This document shows positions 10,301 through 18,419 of a stretch of DNA of 64,000 nucleotides, piece after piece. The translations under genes were made by a program, and so were the position numbers. Every line of letters starts with the position of its first letter. Position 1 is the first letter of the stretch. The stretch is taken from contig NZ_JAAFKG010000026.1 of the NCBI RefSeq assembly GCF_013299185.1, positions 29,784 to 93,783 of the forward strand, given 5' to 3'. The notes under the pieces were generated by a model, which was given only the letters and a program-made list of their open reading frames with translations, did no database searches and was not told where the DNA came from. Source of the DNA: Microcoleus sp. bin48.metabat.b7b8b9.023 (GTDB lineage Bacteria; Cyanobacteriota; Cyanobacteriia; Cyanobacteriales; Microcoleaceae).

Positions 10301-10986
10301 TCAACATCACAACTTTCCGTATCTATGCGAAGTTTAGAAAACACACTTTTTGAGCGCAAATAGTTAATATCTCGTCTCAACAAACGCCGAATAATCTCTA
10401 AATAATTCAGATTTGTCACATCCTCAGATGTCCTAATCGAAAACACCGACAAATCTACAGACAGAATCCTAAATTGCTTACCACCATATCGCAGTAATAT
10501 TAGAGTATCTGCTTTCAGAAACTCGCCTTTCTGTGTGTAACTTCCAATATACTGAGAAATATTTTTAATCTGGTCAAATTGAGATAAGACTTGTCTACAC
10601 CACTGTGCTTCACCTTTAACGTAAGTACCAATACTACTCTCATCGCAAAAACAGGATTGGTAATACAAGATTTCCAAACGTCGTAGTTTACTTGTCTCAT
10701 TCCAACCTGTAGATTCAAGGTATTCTCGAAAAAAGTTTAAGCCTGATAAAAAGCCTTTTTGTAGGAAAAATATACTCCACTTTTCAGCCATCTTTCTTTC
10801 CAGAGGACTGGTTATTTTATCAGTGATTTTTCTCAGCATCTTCGGAAACTCTAGCTGCTGCAATTCCTGGAGGTACAAGTTTCCAAACTTATGCTTAATT
10901 TGCTTCTCTTTGATACAAGCAAGAATGCCAATATTAAACCCAACTTCAAACAAACGCCCCAAATCTTCTGCTATTTTAGATTTCAT
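7363..10986 (-). CDS. Large SF2-helicase-like ATPase (1207 residues), central gene of the module
   Basis: Helicase motifs are visible in order: Walker A TGNPGIGKTT (412-421), a motif Ia-like segment (FFYVSPRKQ, about 437-445), Walker B IMIDEI (611-616), ADAS (652-655), motif IV-like VIVYIQDKQKL (759-769), motif V VVFMTASGSRGLSFP (813-827) and motif VI QVIYRGRGKDE (850-860). This makes it a superfamily 2 nucleic-acid ATPase. It is unusual in three ways: a 400-residue N-terminal region with no motif I recognise, about 165 residues between motif Ia and Walker B (charged, with several Lys/Arg), and a 340-residue C-terminal extension. Its ATG overlaps the stop of the upstream gene (ATGA at 10983-10986), so translation is probably coupled. 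I cannot name a family. Confidence 0.85.
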   Translation of the reverse strand: MKSKIAEDLGRLFEVGFNIGILACIKEKQIKHKFGNLYLQELQQLEFPKMLRKITDKITSPLERKMAEKWSIFFLQKGFLSGLNFFREYLESTGWNETSKLRRLEILYYQSCFCDESSIGTYVKGEAQWCRQVLSQFDQIKNISQYIGSYTQKGEFLKADTLILLRYGGKQFRILSVDLSVFSIRTSEDVTNLNYLEIIRRLLRRDINYLRSKSVFSKLRIDTESCDVEFSEGLKSYFTAFKYDDKESAKLIQAGGYAYSFYEFLRETEILAEDSRLIFNAVGYSDRGISTMSIRPENLDVLKTCYSIYKYDSSPKEIADARKLVLNKIKRSAYHSFDRGKKFVDDILAMSPDKINVVPHKERLEGFVNSVGIVPDELMQQLGLSGSFSLRDAHAQLIEKALESAANYIFLTGNPGIGKTTAIAKFLTDHVNDGFLFFYVSPRKQVNLDIIDKFKKPGTDNLCKNKIFAINTYSDLIKDSGHKCTVQYLSNQKQGKFSLKTVNFQDSRETKGQNRRSDRLKRQTENVIQDGGRNTKGVLNSICEAIYTLIDTKDYNNIVATVSIQSLKKTDAGDTLKHFEKIFRNAYNTKNGEVFPDRMKDISSRIKHLFIMIDEITGDEGGVEFLNGINDILNTYGLKNNAYGFNTKVIVADASIVDKAVISQHLSDTSAEPDKIYFRKAKNPGLPLSVEDFKFKETDATVINTNSYPAKSLSITYKVFIESCKFDENDFLGRETDLTKSEILQDIEALLQRSDVEQVIVYIQDKQKLGNLIDKIREHRGKFEKGTDYIEIHANIGEEEKELVQKCKEDAKVVFMTASGSRGLSFPKAKHILVEIPRFEIEKNLMELIQVIYRGRGKDEIDNQDKELIFYLGDRVVYFEDNKEISIQESKLSILNILLVLKASIMTRIYGCGQIGSDKFIIIPIGGKSVFAAGETFSSQMKSLIDKLKSEHRKNRSDRRLPQVYNSLEDLLGQADFALRENVESSGKSHTSYLSQRDFFNNGFSQLVSEGFENLLNLDNLELGYMSGGLLVVPIASQTLEETYIMPLATIAKNANSELWHNMQIISYASAYSESLQFAIKDAMELVKELTNSVEKTQRFEQSSQRKDRYYALPLFAFIAGEVFREYFASNPQEQKYQDFRNILTQYIKALYPVGNVLPIGDKYQDFPFVVFRSYSLEQIREKIFTDKYLLSSNELNVLNLVLSKEI

Positions 10987-13900
10987 GACTGCGCGCCTCC
11001 TGTTGGTGCATTTAAAACTTCTTTAACTTTAGTCAAAAACGCCAAGGCATTAAACTCTGCAACTCCTCCCATATGCTTATACAGAGATAGTTTTCCGACA
11101 GATTGATCTCCTATAAGGTTTTCGTAGGGGTCTAATTTAAAACTAATTTGAGTATTTTTACCAGTTGCTTTTTCGTAGCGAGAAAAGTGGAACAAGGTCA
11201 AATACTGCAAAATGTCATTTTTTAATTGAGTATTAGAAATCAATCCTTGATGGATATGTTCATCATCCAGTATATCTTGATAAATATTTAACAAGGTGGC
11301 ATAGGAAATTACACCCCTATAATTACGTTCTGCTTCTGAGCCGACTACCAAACCATTAAACAAATTAAAAAATACCACAGAGCGTTTGCTGGGGTCTTTG
11401 ACTAAAGCGGTTAACTCCAATGTATCCTGAATGTATAAAGAATTTACTCCCAATCTTTCTGACAGTTTAACGGCATAGTATTTGTCAAAAAACATCGGGT
11501 AAATTTTGATGTCATTGTAGTTTTCTTTAAAATATTTAATCACATCTTTCGACATGAAAAATAAAGCATCTTCTTTTTGTGTCATGTGCAAGGTACTAGA
11601 ATAGGGAGCTTTGGCAATGTAGAGAAAGTGCCTGAATCCCAATTTGTAAACGTTCCCTATTTCATCTCGCACCACAGTCGGTTCTTTAAACATCTGTTCG
11701 TGTTCGTAGGTTTCCGAGAATGTTTTGAGCAATTGTAGCCTGACAGAGCCATCTTTTTGACGAATTGCACCGACAATTTCTCCTTGCAAATTCGATAGCT
11801 TTTGGTTGCTATTCCACCTAGCATCACTCTCGCGACTGGAAACTATAACTATAGCGAGTTTGTCCAGTTCTTTTGGAGAATCTGACTGGTTGGAAAAAGT
11901 AAACTTTTTGGGTAGCACAGAATACAGAGAACTCATTACATTGGGAGCTTTGTATTCTGTGTTTCTGATATCTATACCCTGAGAATTAGAGCGATGTTCT
12001 TCATTTAGTAAATGCGATAACCTTTTAGATAAAGAACGCATGAACTCTTCTACGGGTGAATCTGACTGTTGATTGCTCAGTTGCAGCCGCAGGATGGGAA
12101 TGAATAATCTACTCTGTTTTTCCAATAACAGTTTGAGGCAAGTATAGGCAAGTAAATCGAATGTAAACCGATACACAAAACTTTTTTTATTATCCCATTT
12201 GTTGCTAGCAAGACTGTAGGTGAATTCGACTAGCTTACGCTGTTGATAAAACCGATTATATATAGTTGTACACTGTTGCTCATTTGGTCTCAGCAACACT
12301 GGCAGAGCTTTTACACCTGTGACATCATACTCCATACTGAAGCTTTGCAGGTCGTCAGTGGCAAAATAATGAACATCACTAATTGCGATTTTAGCTGTGA
12401 GAGTACATAGGGAATTTTCAGTAGCCTTTGCTGGACTAATAGCTATATATTTTAATACTTCTTTGGGCTTGGTTCGTAGCTCAGTCTTAAAAAATGTAGA
12501 GGTTGTAGAAATATTATTGATACTATTATCTAAAATGCTTTTTCTGACCGAAATGTGAAGCGGAAATTCTTTCAGTGAATGCTTGTGTTTCAGAATTTTT
12601 TGCAGAAGATTCTTGAGACTGTCTATTTTAGAGGCAATATTATATTGTTCAAAACCTTTTTTGATTCCTCGCAAAAGTTTTTGCTTTGCTGCTTGATCAG
12701 AACCTTTGAATATTTTTAATACTTTTTCCTCAAAAACTGGAATTGGATCGTATTCTAAGTCTGAGTTAACTGTGTAACCATCTGACAAGGGATCTTTTGC
12801 GGCAAAAACGAAGTAGTACAAAAAGACTAACTTCAATAACTTTCTAGCAAAAATTTCTTTTCTAGCAGGGTTATTAAGTTCGGCTTGATGTTCTTCATTT
12901 TCTGGATCGAGCAGATTGAGGTAATACTCAAAGACTGTTTTGCCACCATAGGCTTGCACTGGGTTATTAAACTTAAGCTTGAGTCCAAAAACAAACTGGA
13001 TATCTCCTTTGTTTTCGTCTTTTGTTTCTCCTAAATATCCTTCTATTTTGGGAATAATTGGCAACATATCAAAGGCTTCAGCACGAGCAAAAGCATCTGC
13101 ATAGTTCAAGTCAGTGTCGGCATAGTTGACTAAGTAATCGCCGTCGGTATTTTTGACTATATATTCATCAATCTGTTTGAGGCGCCGGATTAAGACTTTT
13201 AAATAAATTAGACCCTCGGCATTTGATGGGTTATTGCTGGTGCTAATGTTGTCTTCCAGAAATTCTAGATAACATATCTGTGCTTGTTTTTTGAGTTTGC
13301 CGATAGTTTCGGTATCTACAAATTCTTTGAGTCTGTAGAAATCTGATTTAGGATCTTCTTCTAAATCTTGAAGAATGAAATCTAATTCGTCGCGATCGCT
13401 CTCACTAGCGCCAGCAAACTGAGATTTGATATAATTTCCTAAGCCTTGTTTTAGCTCGGTGTTGAATGTCTTGGTATTTCCAACGGTGATAATTAGTTTG
13501 TGAAATTTTAGCAGTTCTTTGCTGCTAATATTTTTTGTGATACTCAAGCGCTGCTTTTGTAACCCTGAATAGTTACCAAAGGGATAGCTAAAGTCTAGCT
13601 TGGCATAGGTACTTTTAAAATCTTGTAAATCTGTAATTAAGTTATCAACAAATTGTTCGATCGCAATCTGTGGATTTTGTTGCTTAATTACGGATTCCAG
13701 TCGAGCTTTTAAACTATTTTTGACTTTAGTAATTTGACTGGGAAAACGTTCTTTGAAGCCGGGAGTAAAGTTGACTGTAGCACGAACACCTGGTTCGGAA
13801 GAAGCACCTAAAGGATTTTCTACTCCCAAACCTGTGACTGCTTCGGCTATGCTGTCAATATCGATGATTAGCCGATCGCAATTACCGTGTATCTTAAAAG

Positions 13901-14003
13901 GATTCTGAGTCTGTGGCTTCTCTAAAACTTCGAGAATCTTGTCCAATAAGTCACTACAGTCAACCGCAACTAAATCCCCATCTGCCGTTCTTAGGGTATT
14001 CAT
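10983..14003 (-). CDS. Unrecognised 1006-residue protein, paralogue A and first gene of the module
   Basis: The start is set at the ATG at 14001-14003 because an AGGAGG ribosome site (complement of 14011-14017) lies just upstream and because MNTLRTADGDLVAVD then aligns with the paralogue's start MNVLRLDDSDLVTVD. An upstream in-frame ATG at 14021 would add six residues and lose that alignment. The protein matches the paralogue at 4331-7345 over its whole length, including LRIRRL-like, GLKLKFNNPVQ, DYYLNLLDP-type, SMEYDVTGVKALPV and the C-terminal block with LYIAKAPY, MFFDKYY, HFSRYE and KLDPYENLIGDQSVG. No catalytic motif, signal peptide or membrane segment was found. Function is unknown. Position suggests a complex with the helicase encoded next. 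Confidence 0.86.
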   Translation of the reverse strand: MNTLRTADGDLVAVDCSDLLDKILEVLEKPQTQNPFKIHGNCDRLIIDIDSIAEAVTGLGVENPLGASSEPGVRATVNFTPGFKERFPSQITKVKNSLKARLESVIKQQNPQIAIEQFVDNLITDLQDFKSTYAKLDFSYPFGNYSGLQKQRLSITKNISSKELLKFHKLIITVGNTKTFNTELKQGLGNYIKSQFAGASESDRDELDFILQDLEEDPKSDFYRLKEFVDTETIGKLKKQAQICYLEFLEDNISTSNNPSNAEGLIYLKVLIRRLKQIDEYIVKNTDGDYLVNYADTDLNYADAFARAEAFDMLPIIPKIEGYLGETKDENKGDIQFVFGLKLKFNNPVQAYGGKTVFEYYLNLLDPENEEHQAELNNPARKEIFARKLLKLVFLYYFVFAAKDPLSDGYTVNSDLEYDPIPVFEEKVLKIFKGSDQAAKQKLLRGIKKGFEQYNIASKIDSLKNLLQKILKHKHSLKEFPLHISVRKSILDNSINNISTTSTFFKTELRTKPKEVLKYIAISPAKATENSLCTLTAKIAISDVHYFATDDLQSFSMEYDVTGVKALPVLLRPNEQQCTTIYNRFYQQRKLVEFTYSLASNKWDNKKSFVYRFTFDLLAYTCLKLLLEKQSRLFIPILRLQLSNQQSDSPVEEFMRSLSKRLSHLLNEEHRSNSQGIDIRNTEYKAPNVMSSLYSVLPKKFTFSNQSDSPKELDKLAIVIVSSRESDARWNSNQKLSNLQGEIVGAIRQKDGSVRLQLLKTFSETYEHEQMFKEPTVVRDEIGNVYKLGFRHFLYIAKAPYSSTLHMTQKEDALFFMSKDVIKYFKENYNDIKIYPMFFDKYYAVKLSERLGVNSLYIQDTLELTALVKDPSKRSVVFFNLFNGLVVGSEAERNYRGVISYATLLNIYQDILDDEHIHQGLISNTQLKNDILQYLTLFHFSRYEKATGKNTQISFKLDPYENLIGDQSVGKLSLYKHMGGVAEFNALAFLTKVKEVLNAPTGGAQS

Positions 14004-14047
14004 TCTGCAACCTCCTCGCACCGCTTGACAACTTATGCAATTTGACC

Positions 14048-14076
14048 ATGGTAGCCGATATTGATTTATTAGTCAA
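14048..14076 (-). promoter_or_regulatory. Candidate sigma-70 promoter of the three-gene module
   Basis: Read on the minus strand, TTGACT (14076-14071) is followed after 17 bp by TACCAT (14053-14048), giving a predicted start near 14041 and a leader of about 38 nt before the AGGAGG site and the ATG at 14003. The -35 box is good and the -10 box moderate. It lies in the 126-bp gap after the YciI-like gene. Confidence 0.5.
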
Positions 14077-14129
14077 GCGATTTGATTTCTATATTTACTT
14101 CCGAAATAATTCTTAAGTTTTATATCGGT

Positions 14130-14399
14130 TCAAAAAGCTTGAATCCACTCTTTAATATCGTATTCAGTCCAAACCCCATTTACCCAATAGGGATCGGTTT
14201 CCACCAATTGTCTCACAGTCGCCTCACTTTCTGCTTCGTAAATTGCAAAAACTTTGGTTAAATCTGTCGTTGGCCCGATCGCACTTAACACTCCCGATTC
14301 CTTCTGCTTAGCTAATCCGGCTAAATGAGCATCTCGAAATGGAGCACGTTTTTCGAGGACGTTTTCGCAGTAGCTTCCCCACATTACATATTTGGTCAC
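14130..14399 (-). CDS. YciI-like small protein
   Basis: This 89-residue protein fits the YciI/YCII-related ferredoxin-like fold family. It has an N-terminal strand (TKYVMWGSYCENV), a conserved charged helix with RDAHLAGL, the GVLSAIGPTTD turn and a C-terminal DPYWVNGVWTEYDIKEW segment, where family members keep a DP(Y/F) motif. Members are small dimeric proteins with proposed dehydrochlorinase-like or binding roles, and most have no assigned function. It reads in the same direction as the three-gene module and ends 126 bp upstream of it, so co-transcription is possible. However, a promoter candidate lies in the gap, and the family is common outside any such module. Confidence 0.85.
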   Translation of the reverse strand: MTKYVMWGSYCENVLEKRAPFRDAHLAGLAKQKESGVLSAIGPTTDLTKVFAIYEAESEATVRQLVETDPYWVNGVWTEYDIKEWIQAF

Positions 14400-14597
14400 G
14401 GTTTTGAGCCTTGGATGAATTTGTTTAAAATTTATTGTACAATAAGTGTAGCAGGATTTGATGATTTTTTTTAGGATAAGATTTTTTAACCGCAGAGACC
14501 GCAGAGGGCGCAGAGGAAGAGGGGAAAGAGAGGGGTTTGTTGGCTTGTCTGTAGGTTATAATACTAGGATATTACTAAATTCATAGAGGAGCAAGCT
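14400..14597. other. Intergenic region between divergent genes
   Basis: The region is AT-rich and contains one CAGAG-type repeat (CCGCAGAGACCGCAGAGGGC, about 14490-14515), in the same family as copies near 3800, 34390, 52030 and 52120. A purine-rich site (AGAGGAGCAAGCT) precedes the Uma2 fragment at 14598. Confidence 0.6.
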
Positions 14598-15172
14598 ATG
14601 ACTTTATTAGACATTCGCCTGTTGACGGTTCAAGAATATCACCTAATGGCGGAAATTCGGATTCTTGATGAAGATGAACGAGTAGAATTGTTAGGAGGAC
14701 AGATAGTTAATAAGGCTGTCAAAAGTCCACCACATTGTGCAGTATTGAAACGAACAGTAGAACTAATAAAAAAAAAATTTTGGGTTCTTTGGTATTAATC
14801 TGCCTCAATAATCCTGTTCGGTTAAATGATAACTCGGAACCGGAACCAGATCTTGCTCTGGTTGTACCAGATCCACTTTATTATGAAGAGTGTCATCCAA
14901 CTCCGTCTGAAGTTTATCTGATTATTGAGGTTGCGGATACTACGCTAAGAACTGATTTGGGGATAAAAGCGACAATTTACGCTCTGTCAGGAATTGCTGA
15001 TTATTGGGTTTTGGATGTTCATAATCGCCAACTTCATGTATTTCGAGAACCGAGTCAAGATGGTTACCAAAGTATAGCAGTTCTTGGGGATGATGCGAGT
15101 ATTTCTCCTTTGCAATTTCCTGATGTTTCATTTATGGTTCGGGATATGTTGCGGCCTTTAGTGACGAATTGA
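14598..15172 (+). pseudogene. Uma2-family (DUF820) endonuclease-like gene, frameshifted in a run of ten A
   Basis: The first reading frame (14598-14798) gives the Uma2 N-terminus (LLTVQEYHLMAEI, DERVELLGGQIV). The rest of the domain continues in the -1 frame to 15172: NPVRLNDNSEPEPDLALV, HPTPSEVYLIIEVADTTLRTD and YALSGIADYWVLDV. The two frames meet at A10 (14768-14777), followed by TTTTGGG. The joined protein would be about 190 residues, matching the intact copy at 34597-35157. The PD-(D/E)XK core (EPDLALV, then IIEV) is in the second frame. It is either a pseudogene or a gene expressed by slippage on the A run. Uma2 proteins are abundant in cyanobacteria and their role is poorly known. Confidence 0.85.
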
Positions 15173-15179
15173 GTTTCCC

Positions 15180-15315
15180 GGCGGTTGGAAACCGCGTCTA
15201 CACAAACAAAACCCACCTTCGTGGGTTGAAGAAAGTTCCCAGGTATAGCCGTAGGGTGCGTCGCCATCAAAAATCCCTCACTAAATATCGAAAATCTCAT
15301 GGCTACGCACCCTAC
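15180..15315. repeat. Two palindromic repeat types in tandem
   Basis: At 15180-15231 lies a left arm of the GGCGGTTGAAACCGC element (GCGGTTGGAAACCGCGTCTA). At 15251-15315 an inverted repeat starts GTAGGGTGCGTCGCC and ends GGCTACGCACCCTAC. The second type is also present near 30340, 30610-31080 and 51850-51930. The second element abuts the pheT stop and may act as its terminator. Confidence 0.8.
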
Positions 15316-15317
15316 AA

Positions 15318-17789
15318 TTAGCTTCTCAAACTAACGCCGAATTTCTCGACTAAAACATCGCGCACTTTTTGTTGTGCTGGTTCGACATCGGTTTCGCTCA
15401 AAGTTCGATCGCCCGATCGATAAATCAACCGAAATGCTAAACTACGTTGTCCCGCCGGTACGTTTTCGCCGCGATACTCGTCGAAGAGTTCCACCGAATC
15501 GAGCAAACTACCCGCCGCCTGCTTCATCGCGCCCTGCATCTCAACCACCGGAACTTCCACGGGTGCGAAAAATGCGATGTCTCTGTCAGAAGCCGGGAAA
15601 CTCGAATAACCTGCGAATTTGCGAGTCGAGTTGTTCGATCGACCTAATTCATCCAACAACACTGCTAAATCTAATTGAAACACGTAAACCTGTTCCGGCA
15701 AATCCTTTTCTTGCTGCAATTGCGGGTGTAACTGTCCGAAAACTCCCAACCGCTTTTTTTCCCCCTTTTCTAAGGGGGGGTAGGGGGGGATCGATAGCGC
15801 GGCGGTGCGGCCCGGATGCAGGCGCGGATTAGATGAATCGCTTGCATATTCTACAGCCAAACCCAACTGCTGAAATACACTTTCTAGGACACCTTTCGCT
15901 TCAAACCAAGTCAAAGGTCGATCGCGCCCACCTTGCTGCCATTTCCACACTGTCGGGTCGCCGCCAATAATCCCGGCTACGGCATCTGATTCTTTCTTGG
16001 CATCCCCTTCTTTCCAAAAAATGCGTCCGACTTCAAAACCGTTGAGCGCGCCGTTTCCTTGCTCCAAATTGTACTGGAAAGCATCGATCAAACCTGACAG
16101 CATTTCTGTCCGCAATGCCGAATACTCGACAAACAGCGGATTTGCTAGCACAACTTGATTATCTCCCTCGGTTTTTACTAAGGAATAGTGCATTAACTCT
16201 GTCAAGCCTGCTGCCCGAAAAGCCGATCGCACATTCCGCAATTGCGCGTATTCTGGAGATAGATAGCCTGGTTCTGTTTCGCTAGGCAAAGTATCGCAGA
16301 AATTGTCGTAACCGTGGAGTCTCGCGACTTCTTCGATTAAATCGATTTCCCTTTCTAAATCCCGGTAGCGGTAAGGCGGAACAGTTATCGCAAATACTCG
16401 TTCTTTTGCTGTCGCAGCCACTTCGCAGCCCAGGGCTGTGAGGATATTTTTTACTTCCTCCGGTTCCAGATAGGGAGAACCGCCGGTTGCTCCTCTTTTT
16501 AACTGTCCTAACACCAAGTTTATGCGATCGAGACGCAATTCGAGCGATCGCGAAAAACTCAAATCTCCCCCCGAACTCGCCGTTTTCTGCACCGTCGCAT
16601 TCCCGCCAGCCAACTCCAAAATTAGGGCAATAGCGCGATCGCACGCCGTCGTTAAAGCTGCCTGATTCACACCCCGTTCGTAGCGGATCGATGCCTCGCT
16701 CCGCAGGCCTTGAGCGCGGGCAGAACGGCGAATTGTTGCTTGGTCAAAAATCGCTGCTTCTAAGACTAGATTTTCCGTGCCTTCGTGAACTTCCGTTGAT
16801 TCGCCACCCATTACCCCAGCTAAGGCTACGGGTTTGTCGCTAGCAGTAATCAATAGATTTTGTGCTTGCAAATTGCGGTTTTGTCCGTCCAAGGTTTTGA
16901 AGGATTCGCCTGGTTTGGCAAAGCGCACGCCGATGCTGATGTCAGAAGTGCCGGTGAAAGATTGCAGGCGATCGCGATCGAAAGCGTGCAGCGGTTGTCC
17001 CCACTCCAGTAAAATGTAATTGGTTACATCAACCACATTACTAATCGGTCGCACTCCCGCCGCCTGCAATCGCTGCTGCAACCAAGCCGGAGACGGTGCA
17101 ATTTTCACTCCTGAGATTTCCGTGCCAATGTAAATCGGGCATCCTTGCGGTTCCGATATTTCTACTGCTAAATTGGGACTTTCTTCGCCATGAATCGCCA
17201 CATCATTAGTTGTCGGAATTCTCAAACTTGCGCCAGTTAATGCCGCCACTTCCCGGGCTACACCCACCATGCTTAAAGCATCTGCACGGTTCGCAGTTGC
17301 TGTCAAGTCTAGAATCACATCATCTAAACCTAAAAGCGGGCGAATATCGCGACCCAATTCGGGATTTTCAAGTTCAAAAATATGAATTCCTGCTGATTCC
17401 TTCGACAATCCCAATTCGGCGAGAGAGCAAATCATTCCTTCCGAAGGAACGCCGCGCAATTTAGCAGGTTTAATTTTCAGATCTATCGTCGATAAAAAAG
17501 TACCGACAACGGCTACAGGTACATAAATATCTGCCCTCGCATTGGGTGCGCCGCACACAATATTTAAGGCTTCTGGTTTGCCGACATCAACTTGACAAAC
17601 TCTCAATTTGTCAGCGTTGGGATGTTGTTCGCAGGCGACTATTTTGCCCAATACTACGCCGTCAGCCCATGCACGCCTGTCTTCGATTTCTTCGACTTCA
17701 AATCCTGCCATTGTCAGGGTTTCGGCTAATTCTTCCGGGGAACTCGTCACATCGACCAATTCCCGCAGCCAGTTTAGAGAAATACGCAT
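15318..17789 (-). CDS. pheT: Phenylalanine--tRNA ligase beta subunit
   Basis: The 823-residue protein has the full bacterial PheT layout: N-terminal B1 core ([14 protein letters not shown]), tRNA-binding OB domain (about 40-150; [15 protein letters not shown]), B3/B4 editing domain, B5 domain (about 400-480), catalytic-like core, and the C-terminal FDX-ACB anticodon-binding domain (about 730-823; [14 protein letters not shown]). With PheS, encoded elsewhere, it forms the alpha2beta2 synthetase charging tRNA-Phe. Residues about 666-679 ([14 protein letters not shown]) interrupt the usual sequence between GRTAAL and LGVFGQLHP and are translated from a G/C-run palindrome, an in-frame repeat insertion. 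Confidence 0.96.
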   Translation of the reverse strand: MRISLNWLRELVDVTSSPEELAETLTMAGFEVEEIEDRRAWADGVVLGKIVACEQHPNADKLRVCQVDVGKPEALNIVCGAPNARADIYVPVAVVGTFLSTIDLKIKPAKLRGVPSEGMICSLAELGLSKESAGIHIFELENPELGRDIRPLLGLDDVILDLTATANRADALSMVGVAREVAALTGASLRIPTTNDVAIHGEESPNLAVEISEPQGCPIYIGTEISGVKIAPSPAWLQQRLQAAGVRPISNVVDVTNYILLEWGQPLHAFDRDRLQSFTGTSDISIGVRFAKPGESFKTLDGQNRNLQAQNLLITASDKPVALAGVMGGESTEVHEGTENLVLEAAIFDQATIRRSARAQGLRSEASIRYERGVNQAALTTACDRAIALILELAGGNATVQKTASSGGDLSFSRSLELRLDRINLVLGQLKRGATGGSPYLEPEEVKNILTALGCEVAATAKERVFAITVPPYRYRDLEREIDLIEEVARLHGYDNFCDTLPSETEPGYLSPEYAQLRNVRSAFRAAGLTELMHYSLVKTEGDNQVVLANPLFVEYSALRTEMLSGLIDAFQYNLEQGNGALNGFEVGRIFWKEGDAKKESDAVAGIIGGDPTVWKWQQGGRDRPLTWFEAKGVLESVFQQLGLAVEYASDSSNPRLHPGRTAALSIPPYPPLEKGEKKRLGVFGQLHPQLQQEKDLPEQVYVFQLDLAVLLDELGRSNNSTRKFAGYSSFPASDRDIAFFAPVEVPVVEMQGAMKQAAGSLLDSVELFDEYRGENVPAGQRSLAFRLIYRSGDRTLSETDVEPAQQKVRDVLVEKFGVSLRS
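15753..15794. repeat. C/G-run palindrome inserted inside pheT
   Basis: A run of C, CTTTTCTAAG, then a run of G form a hairpin at about 15762-15782, followed by TAGGGGGGATC. The same repeat type appears as an intergenic element near 56757-56795. It is translated in frame as a Pro-rich peptide of PheT. Confidence 0.85.
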
Positions 17790-18419
17790 AATTTTGTCAG
17801 TAGTTAGTTGTCCGTGCTCGGTAGTTAGTTGTCAGTGCTCGATAAGCTGTACTGCATTTAAATTGTATATTTCAATGCCGTAGGAAAACTCATCAAAACC
17901 TCTCCCTCTCTCGCTCTCTGCCTTTGATTAGTCTACGCCGGCGGGCTTCGACTGTGCAGTCCGAGAATTTATTCGAGAAAACTGTTCATACCATACAAAT
18001 TAAAATTTGTCAAGACGATTGTGGTAGATATCAGCAAAAACGAGCGATCGCGCACTCATGTCCGTGACTGCGGTCGGATGAGTAACATTCTCAATCAGAG
18101 AATGAGGTATGCTAGAAACATCTAACAGCGCAAAAAGCACTTAAGTTTAGAAAGACTTTACACAAAAAAGGACAACTTTAGCAAGTCTTTAAACTATCTT
18201 CAAGGATAATCTACCGCAAAAACTCACAGCAACGAGATAATTAAAATAGGGAAAAGATATCGGCCTAAAAGACTTAGGTGCAATTCCAATTCGCAACCGG
18301 ATGCACGACCCGCCGGCAACTGATAGAGCTGTATTTCTAGCAGATGCGGTTTAAGGGAATTTGTGCAGTCGAGCGATCGCCAGAGCAAAATCAGAAAAAT
18401 ATAGGCAAACTCAATCAAC
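17790..18419. other. Long intergenic region before the SpkB-like kinase gene; possible structured leader
   Basis: Near pheT there are GTAGTTAGTTGTC-type heptamer repeats (17798-17840). At about 18040-18110 there is a HIP1 site followed by TCATGTCCGTGACTGCGG and the near-palindrome ATTCTCAATCAGAGAATGAG. At 18265-18330 the segment contains GGTGCAATTCC, then GACCCGCCGGCAACTG, which loosely resembles parts of a cobalamin-riboswitch core, but the B12 box is not recognisable. It could be a long 5' leader or a small RNA. No gene was found. Confidence 0.4.

Noticed and set aside
7363..10986. BREX BrxC or DISARM helicase identity for the middle module protein
   Set aside because: The neighbouring genes typical of those systems (methylase, PglZ and others) are absent and the motif spacing differs.
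18260..18335. Cobalamin riboswitch
   Set aside because: Only fragments resemble the core and the B12 box is missing; kept as a low-rated finding, not as a feature.
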